From: Rhyzopertha dominica
Taxonomy: Eukaryota > Arthropoda > Insecta > Coleoptera > Bostrichidae
Length of the DNA stretch: 64,000 bases
NCBI GenBank assembly: GCA_025024175.1
Contig: QCXZ01000047.1
Coordinates: forward strand, 434,001 to 498,000
Direction: 5' to 3'
Shown here: in pieces, positions 45,895-58,044 of the stretch
Layout: each line of letters begins with the position of its first letter
Position numbering within the stretch: the first letter of the stretch is position 1
The notes under the pieces: generated by a model
The model's input: only the letters and a program-made list of their open reading frames with translations
Database searches by the model: none
Told to the model about the DNA's origin: nothing
Translations under genes and position numbers: made by a program

Positions 45895-48863
45895 TTAAAC
45901 TTGCGTATATTGAAACGCATGCTCTGACTCAAGAATTTTTTTAAATTCCTGAGCAAAATCTTGGTAGTCCGCATAAGTGGAAGGTAATTCGACTACGTTT
46001 GAACAGGTGTGAACTATAGGTCTTCTACAACTACCCGATAATGTAGTAAAACTAACTTTTATAAATGGAGGCATATTGGTTGAGCCTGTGACAAAACACA
46101 AAAAATGAGACAACTGTTCCCTATTAAGAGCCTTTATAAAAACTTTCAAATAATATAATGCCGAAGATTGTCCCCTGGATAAGTCATCATCAATGGTTTG
46201 AATGCATTCAATAACTTTGTTAGGTGTCGCAGCTTGCATTAACATTAAGGAAGTCATATTTTCTACGTTTATACTGTTCCAAAATTCTTCAAACATAAGA
46301 GGAATGCCTTGCTTAATGGCTTTTATAAAGTTTATTGATTGCGTAATAAGGCAATTCTCAGCAATTGATAGAATCTGATCACTTATTTCTGATTCTTTTG
46401 GAAGATCCAAATAATCATATGCATTAAAGAATTCATTCAAAAGTGTTTCTTCGAATGGCTTTAGTGTAGAAAATGATTTCTCAGCTTTTTGCAGCAGTTC
46501 TCTTTCCCCTGCAGTGATAAACATTAAAAAGTCTTCTTTTATAACTTCTTTTGGGACAGTGCAAGTTATATCAGCAAGCAGTAAATATGTGCTGCGGGCT
46601 ATTAGGTTTGGAATAGCCTTGGTTAATGCTATTTCATGCATTAGTATTTTCCCTAATACTGGAAAATGTATCATATCCTTCATTCTACGATGCAGTCGAA
46701 GATAAGGTACAACACGCTGCTCACCACGGAAAAATCTTTCTTTGCAACCCTACAAAAAAAGTTTTGCAATTTAACTGGTCAATTAAGGATAACTAGTTTT
46801 TTTTGGAATGGGAATTTTCATATAACAATCAAATATACAAGGTGTTCCAATATTAAGATAGATTGCATGTATGATAAATAAACAAAGAAATTATAAAGTG
46901 TAATAATATAAAATCAGGCAAAAAAAACGAAATGTGTAGTTTTTAGTTTTTGAAATTACTGCAAAAAAAACATACTGAGAAATGACAACGGCAGAATTTC
47001 TTTATGCTGCTGACTTGTTTATTACAACTTCTAATGAGAAGTGTTGCAAAAGTATGCAGCTGCTCATCGGAACAATTCCAAAGCTATTAATAACATGTTG
47101 TTCTTTATGGTGGCTACTACCTAGTTCACTGTTTACACTAAACATTTCAACACCCACATCTGTTATGCAAACAGTTTTGGTTTTAGTTTTAGGAGTCCAT
47201 AACCAGCAACATAGCAACACCTTGAAGAACAACAAGTTATTATATGTTATTATGTTTTGAATATTAAACATATTCTTTTTTCAATGTATTGAAACATAAG
47301 TAGAGTGTTACAACATTTTATGAAGTATTTTCGTACCTGCCAAAACAGTGAAAACAACTCCTTTGTTAAACCTCCAAAATCATCTCCTTCTTCTTTCAAA
47401 AACCTTACTTTTAGCGTTTGTCCAATTATTGTATCACCAGCACTACTGTATATTTCTAATAACTGGTCCATTATTTTACTTCTATCTATTTCAATTTCAA
47501 AATATTCATCATATGCAACATTAGGGAATATTATTTCAGAACCATACCCCACAGAAATTTCTAATTCTGAAAATATTAGTTACTAATATTATATAGCCAA
47601 GTAAAAACATTGGAAGATTATACCTGTATCATACTGAGATAGTTCTAGTTCTGTGTCTGAAAAAACAGATGTATTTGCCACCTCACGTACCCCAACGTCT
47701 GTAATATTATTAAACCTTCTAGATTGTTGTACTTCTGGAGGAGGCGCGATACTTGCAATATCATGCACACCGACATCTGGGTTATTATGTACGGTTCTCA
47801 ATTCAGTACTTAGTGGCAAATCTCTATTTGGTATTATTATAAGCTGTGACGCTGCTAGCAGACGTTTTAAATCCTCTCCATCTTCAATATTTCTTAGAAC
47901 CACAATTTTTTTTGATTTTTTCCAATTTTGCCATCTTGAAGCCAACCAAATCCAAAGGTATATCTGGATATAATGAACAAATGTAGTTTTCCATTTCCGC
48001 CAAGCTCCATTGCAAACAGTATTTGGCAGGACCTCGAGCATAGCCTGTCAAAAACGATAACTCAGTGCAGTGCAAAACTTATCTTACAAAAATGTACACA
48101 TACAACATCAAACATAAAAATATGGGTAATTGTTTTCAAAACGTCATTCTAAAATTGTAAACTAATTTTCGGAAATTCCTACAAATTATCACATTTAATT
48201 ATACATAAGTAATTTTAGATTGTGAAAAGGACCAGTTTTCGAAAAACCGGCGCTTACATTTGCAACTATTATACTACACGTGGTGTTCTTCGTATGTTGC
48301 GTGATGTCGCATTCTCCTCACCTACGTGTAGTTCAAATGTCCGAAGCAATGCATGAAAGGTAGTTTGGGGAAAGGAGCAAAACGTTGACTGAATTGCTAC
48401 ACGTAGGAAAGGAGCATATGGCATTACACAATAGACCAAGAAAATATCATAAAATAGGACTCGGTGCAAACACCTGTTTTTCGAAAAGTAGTCGTTTCCA
48501 CAAGAAAGGAAGTGGTGCGGGTTAGTAGTTAAGGCACGTAGAATAGAATGGCAAGTAGAAAATGAGAATTAAAGTAGGTATATGACATTTTGTAAACATT
48601 GACCAAAATATGTGCTTACCTAAACCACATTGTGTTAAACAGTCTATTTCTGCTCTAATTGGAAAATAGTCAGTATTGGATCTACGAAGAAGAAACGTCT
48701 TCTTCTTCATATATGTTGCAGGTTTTCTTCCCCGCGATGTCCTTGGTCTGAAGCACCTTCTGGTTGTATTTAATATACTCTCAAAGTCATCATCATCTTC
48801 ATAACTTGCAACTGAGTTTGCAGCTGCAGCAATCAAATGTCGTATTCGACTATTTGCAGCCAT
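45895..48863 (-). CDS. HECT-type E3 ubiquitin ligase carried by the transposon (four coding exons)
   Basis: Proposed exons on the minus strand are 48863-48620, 48044-47624, 47566-47337 and 46749-45895, all GT-AG. The N-terminal exon (MAANSRIRHLIAAAANS) has an acidic run EDDDDFE and a basic tail. The second exon has a region found in transposon-linked G2E3-like proteins (YCLQWSLAEMENYICSLYPD) and two DVGV repeats. Exons 3-4 form the HECT domain: VRFLKEEGDDFGGLTKELFS in the N-lobe, RFFRGEQRVVPYLRLH across the junction, and PIVHTCSNVVELPSTY with the catalytic cysteine (codon 46003-46005) in the C-lobe. Length is about 582 residues. One extra T in the run at 47916-47921 shifts the frame in exon 2; the second assembly copy lacks it, so it is probably a sequencing error. 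The predicted role is transfer of ubiquitin to unknown targets that favour transposition. Confidence 0.88.
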
Positions 48864-48866
48864 TAT

Positions 48867-49091
48867 CTGCAATATCAATACAACTGAGTAGTATTTAATA
48901 TATCTATATCCCCAGCACTCCAATACCAATAGTGTATAATATTTAATATATGACTGCAGATAATAAAACACTTTAATTAATACGTTCGCTTTTACTATAC
49001 TTTATGGTTCATAGTAAACACTTATTATTCCAAGGCCAAACTAACCTAATTCAAGTATTTCAAATTTAATTCGTTACAACTACTACTTACC
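48867..49091 (-). promoter_or_regulatory. Probable 5' UTR intron of the HECT gene
   Basis: On the minus strand a good donor ('aaag|gtaagt' at 49091/49090) and an acceptor ('atattgcag' ending at 48867, three bases before the ATG) suggest an intron of about 224 bp. The non-coding first exon would lie just beyond 49091, and the promoter in the GC-richer block 49180-49330 next to the right inverted repeat. Confidence 0.5.
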
Positions 49092-49629
49092 TTTAACAAA
49101 TGTAGAAACGGCAACTTTTTTTAACACGAATGTAGGTGTTATTAGTGTGTTTTCTGTTATTACGGTACAAAGTTAAGATGTTAAGAAGTTTCCTTTCGCC
49201 CGCTTTCGCACAAACAGCCTTCGAACCACAGCGTCGAACGTCGAACAGCCAAAACAAAGACAAGGTGGTCAAGATGTAGTTTTCGCGGCCGCCATGTCCA
49301 CTGTCCAGCGTTGCCAGACTTGTCCAACAAAAAGCACTGAATTATGCATTTTAGCATTGCCGTCTGCGCTGTTACTAAATTATTTACAATACAACGCTCT
49401 GTATATTGCAAATTGCCCAAACCCAAGCCGTCAAAACGCGCTGATTTTGTTTAAATTGTACTGATGTACTGATGGCCTGCAAAAAATACTCGATTCCGGA
49501 CATTTGTACTGACTCTGGCAACCCTGGTCGTGTCCTCGCCCTGTATTGTAGGAACAATGCAAGCAGCAGCGCCAAATTAAAAAGATACATGAACTAAAAC
49601 GATACTTGATATTTTTAAATGTATGAATT

Positions 49630-51148
49630 TCATCTAAAATAACCGTACAAGTATAATTGGATACTATCTTACGTACAAATTGAATAGTTGGCAACACTGT
49701 ATTTATGGATTTTGCACTATGCAGTGAGAAAGCAACACTTACACAGCCCTGTATGTAGTAACACAAAATTCCGCCCGCAGCAGCGCCGAATTAAAAAGAT
49801 ACATGAATTAAAACGATACTTGATATTTTTAAATGTATGAATTAAAAAGATACATGATATTTTTAAATGTATCTTAGAAATTCAACAATCGTAAGAATTG
49901 GGAAATATAATACACAGGTTTAGTCGCGAGCAACTCGTATATGAAACAAACATTTTAATTCAACTATCTAGAAAATAACTATCTTTTAAATTAAATAACA
50001 AGTTATTTGGAAGCAGTGAGTGAGCGAAAAGGAAACAATCTATTAAATTCAACAATCGCAAAAATTCGGAAACTTTTAAAAAGATAGATTTAATAGCAAG
50101 AAACTCGAATATCAAACTATCGTTTTAATTCAACAATCTGAAAAATTCAACATTCATTTAAATGAAATAAACAAGTTGCTCAAATGCAAGGTATACGTAA
50201 AAGTGAAACAATCTCCTAAATTCAACAAAATTATAAATTAAACCATCGCTTAAATTATTCGTTTAAATATTTGGTAAAATGCCAACAAACAAAAATATAA
50301 CTAACACAAAAATTCAACAACCTAAAAATGTGAGAATTCAAATCGGATACTGTTCATCTCAATTTAATCAGGTTATTTTCCGACCTAGTAGAAATGTATT
50401 TTTTACCACAGTTTATGTTCACGATATATCAATGAAGCAAGCACAGAAATGTGCAAGTATCTAAAAATATACCGCGCCAAGTTGTACCAACAATAATTTT
50501 AATTCTGATATTCTTTAGAAACATTGTATTTATATTTCGTATTTAACAGGATAGTTTATTTTTGTGATAGTTTATGCTTTCTTTGACTACATATTGCAGC
50601 GGTGTTTTCTGCTCAAATATTTAGGTATAATTTTAAAAGGCGTCGCTAACACAAACAATAATTTTATTTCAAGGAATTATTTTTAATGTTATACTGAATT
50701 CTGCTTTTAAAAATTATTGTCCAATTTCTGCGATAGATTATTATTTTTAAAAGCAAGGCAACCAAAGCGAATTAAATTATTTGTACTGTAAACGGGAATC
50801 TTTTATTCCTTTTAAACGTGAGTTTTAGGCAGCGGTGAATACACGAACTATAACAACAATGGTATTTTCCCTAGCGAAATGCTACGCCAGCGCCAAATTA
50901 AAATTATACTTGTCTAGTTCGACAAGAATTTTAGCGATAGAATATTGTGTTACGATTTAACGTTCGTATAAATCAAAATATAAGCGTCGTAAGTTAAAGT
51001 ATCTAAAATATTCCGCTCAATTTGTGCAACAATAATTTTAATTCTGATATTTCTTTAGAAACATTATTTATATTTCTTATTTATCAGGATAGTTTATTTC
51101 TGTGATACTTTATAATATTTCCAATAAAGAGTAAAACGGCGTTCCATA
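49630..51148. repeat. Right long terminal inverted repeat with internal duplication
   Basis: Complementary to 41135-42115 but about 500 bp longer. The outermost 150 bases (about 50998-51148) recur in direct orientation further in (about 50460-50600), with a spacer of about 400 bp absent on the left. A 60-bp block ('gatacatgaa..aaaacgatac') is also duplicated at 49585 and 49797. Confidence 0.88.
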
Positions 51149-51154
51149 AAAAAC

Positions 51155-53342
51155 GGTTCCTTTATATACAGGGTGTACCAAGCCAGTCTGTTTTTTTTGT
51201 TATATTATTCAAAAATATGAAAAAAAGCCTGCACCGAACGAAACCCATATTACTTGGTTGCACATTCAAAATTATTTTTAAATATGATGGACATTCTGTT
51301 ATTCCAAACTGCATACCTACTTTGTTATTTTAAATGGTATTTCCCTTATGTTATTGTACATGTGGTATATCTTAGGCTGTTTGGTGTATCTGTCATTTTT
51401 GTCTAAAATTTAAGGTTTGCAGTGCTTTAGAAAATTGCTGATATCTTCAAAGCTAAAAATATAGGACAGTATGGTTTTCACAATTTAATAAGGAAGGAAA
51501 ATGCCTATTTTACCACTTAAGTTTTTGTATGTTCTCTTCAGCAATTCATTTTGAAAAAGTTTATGTATTCAAAGTAACACAGTTACTACTTGTTGAAGTT
51601 AAAGTTAAGAAAATAAAAACTTAGTTAACTTAAACTGTTGCCGAATTTTGCAACACAAAACGCAAAGAAACCATATGAAAGCAATTGCAAATAGAGACTT
51701 ATCGAGATAGTTTTGTTTAAATTACACTAATTTAAGGAAACAAAATGTAATACTAGTCAACTCAATTAAAATATCATCAGCGTTAATTCTAGTCTCGTCT
51801 TATATTGTGTAAACGGTTCTTGTACTCTAATATTGTAGTATTGACATATTTTACAGTTAAACATAATTACCTATGAGGTTAGTGTCACTATTTTGTTCAT
51901 TTACTTTTATTGGAAAAGGAAATTGTAATTTTACTCCAGAAATTCACACAAAAGTTTTTACTCTGCACTCTAAACTGTTTGCACTGCAAAGTTTTTTTGC
52001 TGTGCATAACTGGCAGAATTAGCCGGTTTTTGTAAGTTATAATATTATATCTCATTTTTGTTGCATTATAAATAATTTGGGGGCTAGAAGTAATCATCAT
52101 AATTTAAAATTTAATAAAATACTGGCAATTTTGAAAGTTACACATAAACTTGTTCTATGTGAATTGTTAATCCAGAAACAAAAACCGCTATAGAACACAT
52201 CTATGTTACAAACTTAATAACACTCTTTGATATATGCTTCTCGAGCAACATAGTTAGCATTTCTTAAAACTGTGCACTTATATATAGTCTTTTAAATTAA
52301 CATCGCTGTATATAAACTATTGTCGTTCTGACCCTCTATTATATTTCATTTAGTTGAAAATGGCTTGTATAAGCAGCTGAAATGTGAGGTTTCATTTTGT
52401 ACAATATTAAAATCATATATGTAAATGTAAATGCTTTTATATGAATCACCAGATTATTTCATGTGGGAGCAGTGCTATTTAAATAAATAAATCTTTTTAA
52501 ACAGTCATATGTAGGGTTGCTAACTTTGGAATATTGAAACAAAGGAAATAAACACAATAAAAAAACGGTTTCGAACAAACTTATATTTTCAATCCTTATT
52601 TCCAGTTTACATACAAATCTGTCTTTGTTGCCATAGTCCTTTTGACCAGTCACAAGCTCAATTAACTTTTATTTTAATATGAATTCTTTATAAATTTCAG
52701 TTTTTTTAGTTACAGTTGTTTTGCTGAATTTAATGAATTTTAATTAGACTTTCGTAATTGGCAGCAATTGTAGGAAATTAAACGAATTATTGGAAGAAAC
52801 TACATAAAATTAAGCATTTTTAAAACTATATTTTTTTGGCTTTTGTAGCACGGAGTAATTTTGTATCTGCTTCTTCTACAAACTCATAAAATTCAGTCCA
52901 AAATTTGAAATATTGAATATATAACTCATTTTTAATTAATTCAAGGAACAACGATTTCTCTCATCCTTTCCCAGGGACTGCCAACATTGCACGAATACTT
53001 AAAAAAATGAAACAAATTAGAACAAATCATTCAATCTCACTTTTTATATATACAGGGTCCGCCACCTAAAACTCCCCAGGCCGTAGTCTCGTTAGTTTCG
53101 TTATTTTTAAGGTACAATCTTAAGTTACGAGTATATGTCAAATTGTAGGTTTTTTGAACTCTTTAAAAATAGCATAGCTTAATGAAAAACAAGAAGAACT
53201 TGTCGCTGTCTTATTATGTTAATAGGATTGTTCACAATTTTTTAAGTGTTAGTTTAACAACTTATTATGGTACAAATTATGCCTACATACCCATCGCTGC
53301 ACACAAACCCCAAAAATTTTGGAGTAACTTTTAAATTAAGTA
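51155..53342. other. Right flank of the transposon, no gene
   Basis: AT-rich. It contains two orphan transposon-end motifs, 'tatatacagggtgtacc' (51174) and 'tatacagggtccgcc' (53049). No coding feature supported. The first part recurs at 63280-64000. Confidence 0.5.
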
Positions 53343-53553
53343 CAGTACAACCTCGAAATCCGGATCAATAAAAACGACGCCGATCCGGATTAACAAAAAA
53401 TTCGATTAGCGAGGACAAACTTTACGTCACATTTGCCTTAATGAAAGTTGCTATAACACAGACATTAACTTTTTTTAGATGCAAGTAGATACAACGTGTA
53501 AATATAACTTTTTCTTTATATAAAGAGGTAAGTACAATACAGAAATAATGTTT
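53343..53553. mobile_element. Pogo/Tigger-like element, 5' end, cut by the gap
   Basis: 'cagtacaacctcgaaatccg', preceded by TA, resembles pogo/Tigger terminal repeats. The body is cut at the N gap, so the identification rests on the end sequence alone. Confidence 0.5.
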
Positions 53554-53653
53554 NNNNNNNNNNNNNNNNNNNNNNNNNNNNNNNNNNNNNNNNNNNNNNN
53601 NNNNNNNNNNNNNNNNNNNNNNNNNNNNNNNNNNNNNNNNNNNNNNNNNNNNN
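53554..53653. other. Assembly gap, exactly 100 N
   Basis: The run is exactly 100 N, a placeholder size. The sequence on the right resumes 366 bases inside the transposon's left inverted repeat. Confidence 1.
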
Positions 53654-54561
53654 GTTGAATTTAGGAGATTGTTTCATTTTTTACGTATACCTTGCATTTG
53701 AGCAACTTGTTATTTCATTTCAACGATGTTGAATTTTTCAAGATTGTTGAATTAAAATGATAGTTTGATATACGAGCTTCTTGCTATTAAATCTATCTTT
53801 TAATGTATCCGAATTTTGCGATTGTTGAATTTAAGATTGTTTCCTTTTCGCGCACTCACTGCTTCCAAATAACTTGTTATTTAATTTAAAAAGATTGTTA
53901 TTTTCTAGATAGTTGAATTAAAATGTTTGTTTCATATACGAGTTACTCGCGACTAAACTTGTGTATTATATTTCCCAATTCTTACGATTGTTGAATTTCT
54001 AAGATACATTTAAAAATATCAAGTATCGTTTTAATTCATACATTTAAAAATATCAAGTATCATTTTAATTCATGTATATTTTTAATTCGGCGCTGCTGCT
54101 GGCGGAATTTTGTGTTACTACATACGTGGCTGTGTAAGTGTTGCTTTCACTGCATAGTGCAAAATCCATAAATGCAGTGTTGCCAACTATTCAATTTATA
54201 GTATGTATACGATTCAATGGATAAAGATCGTATTCAATTATACTTGTGCGGTAGTTTTAAATAAAAATCAACTTTGCACTTGGTTTATTATAAACAGTTA
54301 TCGATTGCCACATATTATACGGCTGTAGTTGATAAATTGTATTAATGGTTGTATGTTTGAAAGTACAAGGTTATTGTTTACTAATTTAGTTTCCTTGGCA
54401 ACTTGGCAACTGCTTGGTGCAAGGCGGGTGGCAAGGCGATAGGCGCGAATTAAAAATTGTTAACATAAGCAATAACTTTATCTTTTATTATTATAGGTAA
54501 GTTGTATAGTTTATTATACGTTTGTGACTTTATTAATGCTTGTTAATTAACAGGCTACAAC

Positions 54562-56142
54562 ATGCCAGAACGTCGTCATAATTTGGTTTTAAGACGAATT
54601 AAAAGTTGTATCGAGCAAATAGGGCGTCTAATGGAAAACGAAAAGTTTGAGGATGGGAGACGTTTAGCGAATAACTGCTTAATTAATCTTCGGCGAATAA
54701 AACCCTACTTAGCCAGAGATAAATATATGGCAATGGAGTCTTCTTTGACGAACATTATTGAGTATTGTAAAGATGAGTCAACTGAAAGAGTAAATACTAC
54801 CGAACATGCATATTCTGCAGAAAGGCATAGGTCAGGAGGTAATAATAACACTTACTACTTGTATGACAAGAAATATTATTTTAATTATTTAATTTAGGAA
54901 GAGGCCGTCCATCAGTTGTCATACCACGAGAACAGCTATTGTTTTTACACAGAGAAGGATATACAGCAAAAGAATGTCGAAATTGTTGGGTTGCTCAGTA
55001 GCAGTAATATATCGTCAATTCTATAAGGAAGGAATAAAATTGCGTGACAAATATACTAGAATTAGCGAAGATGAACTACATGCAAAAATAGCTGACTTAT
55101 CTAGACGTTTCCCAAACAGTGGAAGTGAGGTTGATTCTATATTTTTTTTATTTGGGAAGTGTAAATAATATTTATATTATAAATTTGCAGATGATGAATG
55201 CCATTTTAAAAACTGAAGGTTATTATATTCAGAGAAGTAGAATACGCCGAACATTAAGTTTCGTAAACCCCGAAGAAACAGCTGTTCGTTGGGGAAATAC
55301 TGTGCAACGAAGAATATATTCAGTGCCAACACCAAATGCCTTATGGCATATAGATGCCCACTTAAAATTGTCAAGGTAATAAATAACACACATTAAATTC
55401 GATCTGTTAGAATAATATACTGTTTATGAAATTGCAGATGGGGTTTTGTGACTCACGCTTGCATCGACGGATATTCAAGAATGATTATATATGCAAGCTG
55501 TGCAACTTCGATTACTGCCAATACTGTTTTAAATTTGTTTGTACCTGGTGTCAGAAAGTATGGTGTACCTTCACGAGTAAGATCAGACCATGGGTATGAA
55601 AATATTTTCGTGGCGTTACTCATGAACAGTCTCAGAGGACTCCAACGAGGAAGCCACATAGCAGGGAGATCGGTCCACAACCAAAGAGTTGAAAGGCTTT
55701 GGCGGGATTTATATTCTCAGGTTTTATCGTCATTCTATGAATTATTTCACAGTTTTGAAAATAATGGAAGTTTAGACACAGAAAATGAAAAGCATATTTT
55801 TATTTTAACTATATCTTTTTGGATGTAATCAATAATGCCTTTTAACTAAAGAAAGAAAGCACTCCTCGTCAATTATGGTTAAATGGAATGTTGAATAATA
55901 TGTATTCATTCCACACTGCAACACAAGAAATATTTTTTGAACAATCAGTTCATTTAAGGAACGTATTCGTCAAATTTTTGGAAACGTGCAAGAAAATGTT
56001 GTTCGTCGAAGAAGGGTATTTATCTCGTTTTAGTGTGCAATTAGCTTTAACGGAGCAGCAAGAAATGCTGCTGAAACAGATAAAGGTGGGGCCGCAAAGC
56101 CCAACCAGCAAATATCTTAGTGGAATTAATGTTTTAAATTAA
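54562..56142 (+). pseudogene. Integrase-like transposase, second copy (frameshifted)
   Basis: Matches the copy at 42410-43993. Exon 1 and the catalytic part are the same, but an A is lost near 54970, a C near 55807, bases are gained near 55840-55858, one G is lost near 55959 and two or three bases are lost near 56009. These break the frame in exons 2 and 4. The pattern is typical of unpolished long reads, not gene decay. DD34E residues are all present in the DNA. Confidence 0.85.
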
Positions 56143-56548
56143 CAGGAATGTATTTTCATTGTACCAACAATAAACTATTAATATCCTATCTAGAGCATAT
56201 TACATGTTATTATACCTAATCCTAAGACAATAACAAACATAGAAAGAAAATAGTGCCATCAGTCTTCTAAAAGTCTCACGATTACTTCATTGCAAATCTG
56301 TCTTTATTTTAAATATAATTTAATTACATCCGTACGTTCTTAGAAGATTCAATATTTCATCACTAAAAGTGTTTTTTTTGTAATAATCATATATACCTAC
56401 ATAAATATTGATTCAGAACCCTGTCAATCGATATTGATACCAAAGACAATCTTATCACGTTTGGCAGTACTCGTGATGTCCTTTCTTAGTGTTGCGATGT
56501 ATGGGGTAAGTAATTAAGAGATCATGGTAAGTATTATCTTATATACTA

Positions 56549-56848
56549 AGGCCTGGTTGCATAAATATTGATCAAATTTGATCCAAGTTTAATCCGTGGT
56601 TGTTGCTATAGCAACACTAATATTCATGACGTCGCTAGCAATGACCGCGGATTAAGCTAGGATTAACTTTGATCCACGTTTGTGCACTTGGTCCATTATA
56701 TGTCTTAGGGCCAGTTGCACAAATGCGGATCAATTTGATCGCGGTGTTAACCTTAGATCAAACCATGGCAACAAACCAATAAGAAGGCTTAAAATCGTGG
56801 TTACCATGGTTTGATCTGAAATTGGTCCGTGTTTGTGCAACCGGCCTT
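56549..56848. mobile_element. MITE pair, second assembly copy
   Basis: Same two MITEs as at 44399-44697, from 'ggcctggttgcataaa' to 'tttgtgcaaccggcc', with small indels. Confidence 0.75.
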
Positions 56849-58044
56849 GGAGCTAGGAGAAAAAAAATAGAAATGACGCAGGAGAAATTGCTGGAAATTT
56901 TCAAATTTGTACTTATTATAAACTATGTATATGACAAGTACAAACTAACAAATGAATCAATTTGAAGCTAGCAACCGTGATTCAATTTTGCCATACTTTT
57001 TCTGTTTGTAATCTCATCTTGCAGGGTGACTCGTAGGGATGGAGATTCTATCAGCACTCAGGTACAGTCCGAAGATTGAAAATGACTTTATTCAACGGCT
57101 TCCGCACGGTGCATGCCCACAGGGAATCACAAAAATTCAAGCTCTATCCCGCTCTCTGACCTTTGTTCAACTTTGGCAGTTAAACAGTGGGACCAATTAA
57201 TAGAAGTATTTGTACCTTAGATTAGACTAATAAAAGAAGCTGTAATAAATTACGTATTACCAATAAACAAAAGTGCGTTTTTTTTTTTTAGACTTACATC
57301 AGTTGTTCAGCCTCCGACAAGAAAAATGCAACTTGCTTTATAAATTCCCCAAAGAGCAATCGTATAAAACGACAAAATAAACTGCCATGTAAATGCAATT
57401 CTTACTACAAAAATTGTTTCTAGAACCGATTTTTACCAATTCGTATTAAACCAGTAATTTGAGACACTTGTACTAGCGAGTGAACACATTCGTCTATCCT
57501 CGCTGCGATTCTTTTCGATCAGACCCTTTTTTTTCCACAAAAACAAAAATGCACAGTAAAAGTCTGCAGATAGTTCACCCAAGGTAGCACCCATCATCAG
57601 ATCACTATTTTATTAAAAGATTTTGGATTAAATGTGCCGTAATATGTTGAAATAGGAAGTAATATCTAACTTTTGGCTTAAATAATTTAAATTGTGCTGA
57701 GCGCATGGGGCGCTTTCTGAAAATTTTACCCAAACATCAATTTTTTAAAAAATATCAAATATATTGGAATTTTTACTTCCTTGAAAAGAAAAATTCAGTT
57801 GGGAAAAAAAGGAGAAGTAGTCATATAAAATTTAATAAACAATGTTACATAATTTACATAACAAACAAAAAAAAAGAATTCATCTGACAAGTATATCTAA
57901 ACCAAGTATCACACAAAAAACTTAACACTATAAATCCATAAAAATAAACTCAAAATATCACAATATTAAAAAAACACAAAAAAACTGTTTTTTTCCATTT
58001 TCACAAGTTAAACATAATTCAGGTCATAAAGTAATGCAAAATCA

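Larger units (their letters stand above)
41135..51148. mobile_element. 10-kb DNA transposon with integrase-like transposase and HECT ubiquitin ligase
   Basis: Ends are 'tatggaacgccgttttactc' at 41135 and its complement ending at 51148. 'aaaaac' lies directly outside both ends (41129-41134 and 51149-51154), a 6-bp target duplication. The inverted repeats are very long: about 980 bp on the left (to about 42115) and about 1.5 kb on the right (from about 49630). Inside are a four-exon DD34E transposase (plus) and a HECT E3 ligase (minus), convergent, separated by about 1.9 kb with two MITEs. Integrase-type DDE proteins of this style fit the Repbase superfamily IS3EU as I remember it; that name is a hypothesis. 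All boundaries and genes are read directly from the sequence. Confidence 0.93.

Noticed and set aside
46982..47260. Separate plus-strand gene of 92 codons
   Set aside because: Lies in an intron of the HECT gene, has no motif, and no start or splice evidence supports it.
48269..48469. 66-codon minus ORF in the HECT intron 1 region
   Set aside because: Not needed for frame continuity between exons 1 and 2 and shows no domain pattern.
41135..51148. Maverick/Polinton-type self-synthesising element
   Set aside because: Long inverted repeats, a 6-bp duplication and an integrase fit superficially, but no DNA polymerase B, packaging ATPase, protease or capsid gene is present.
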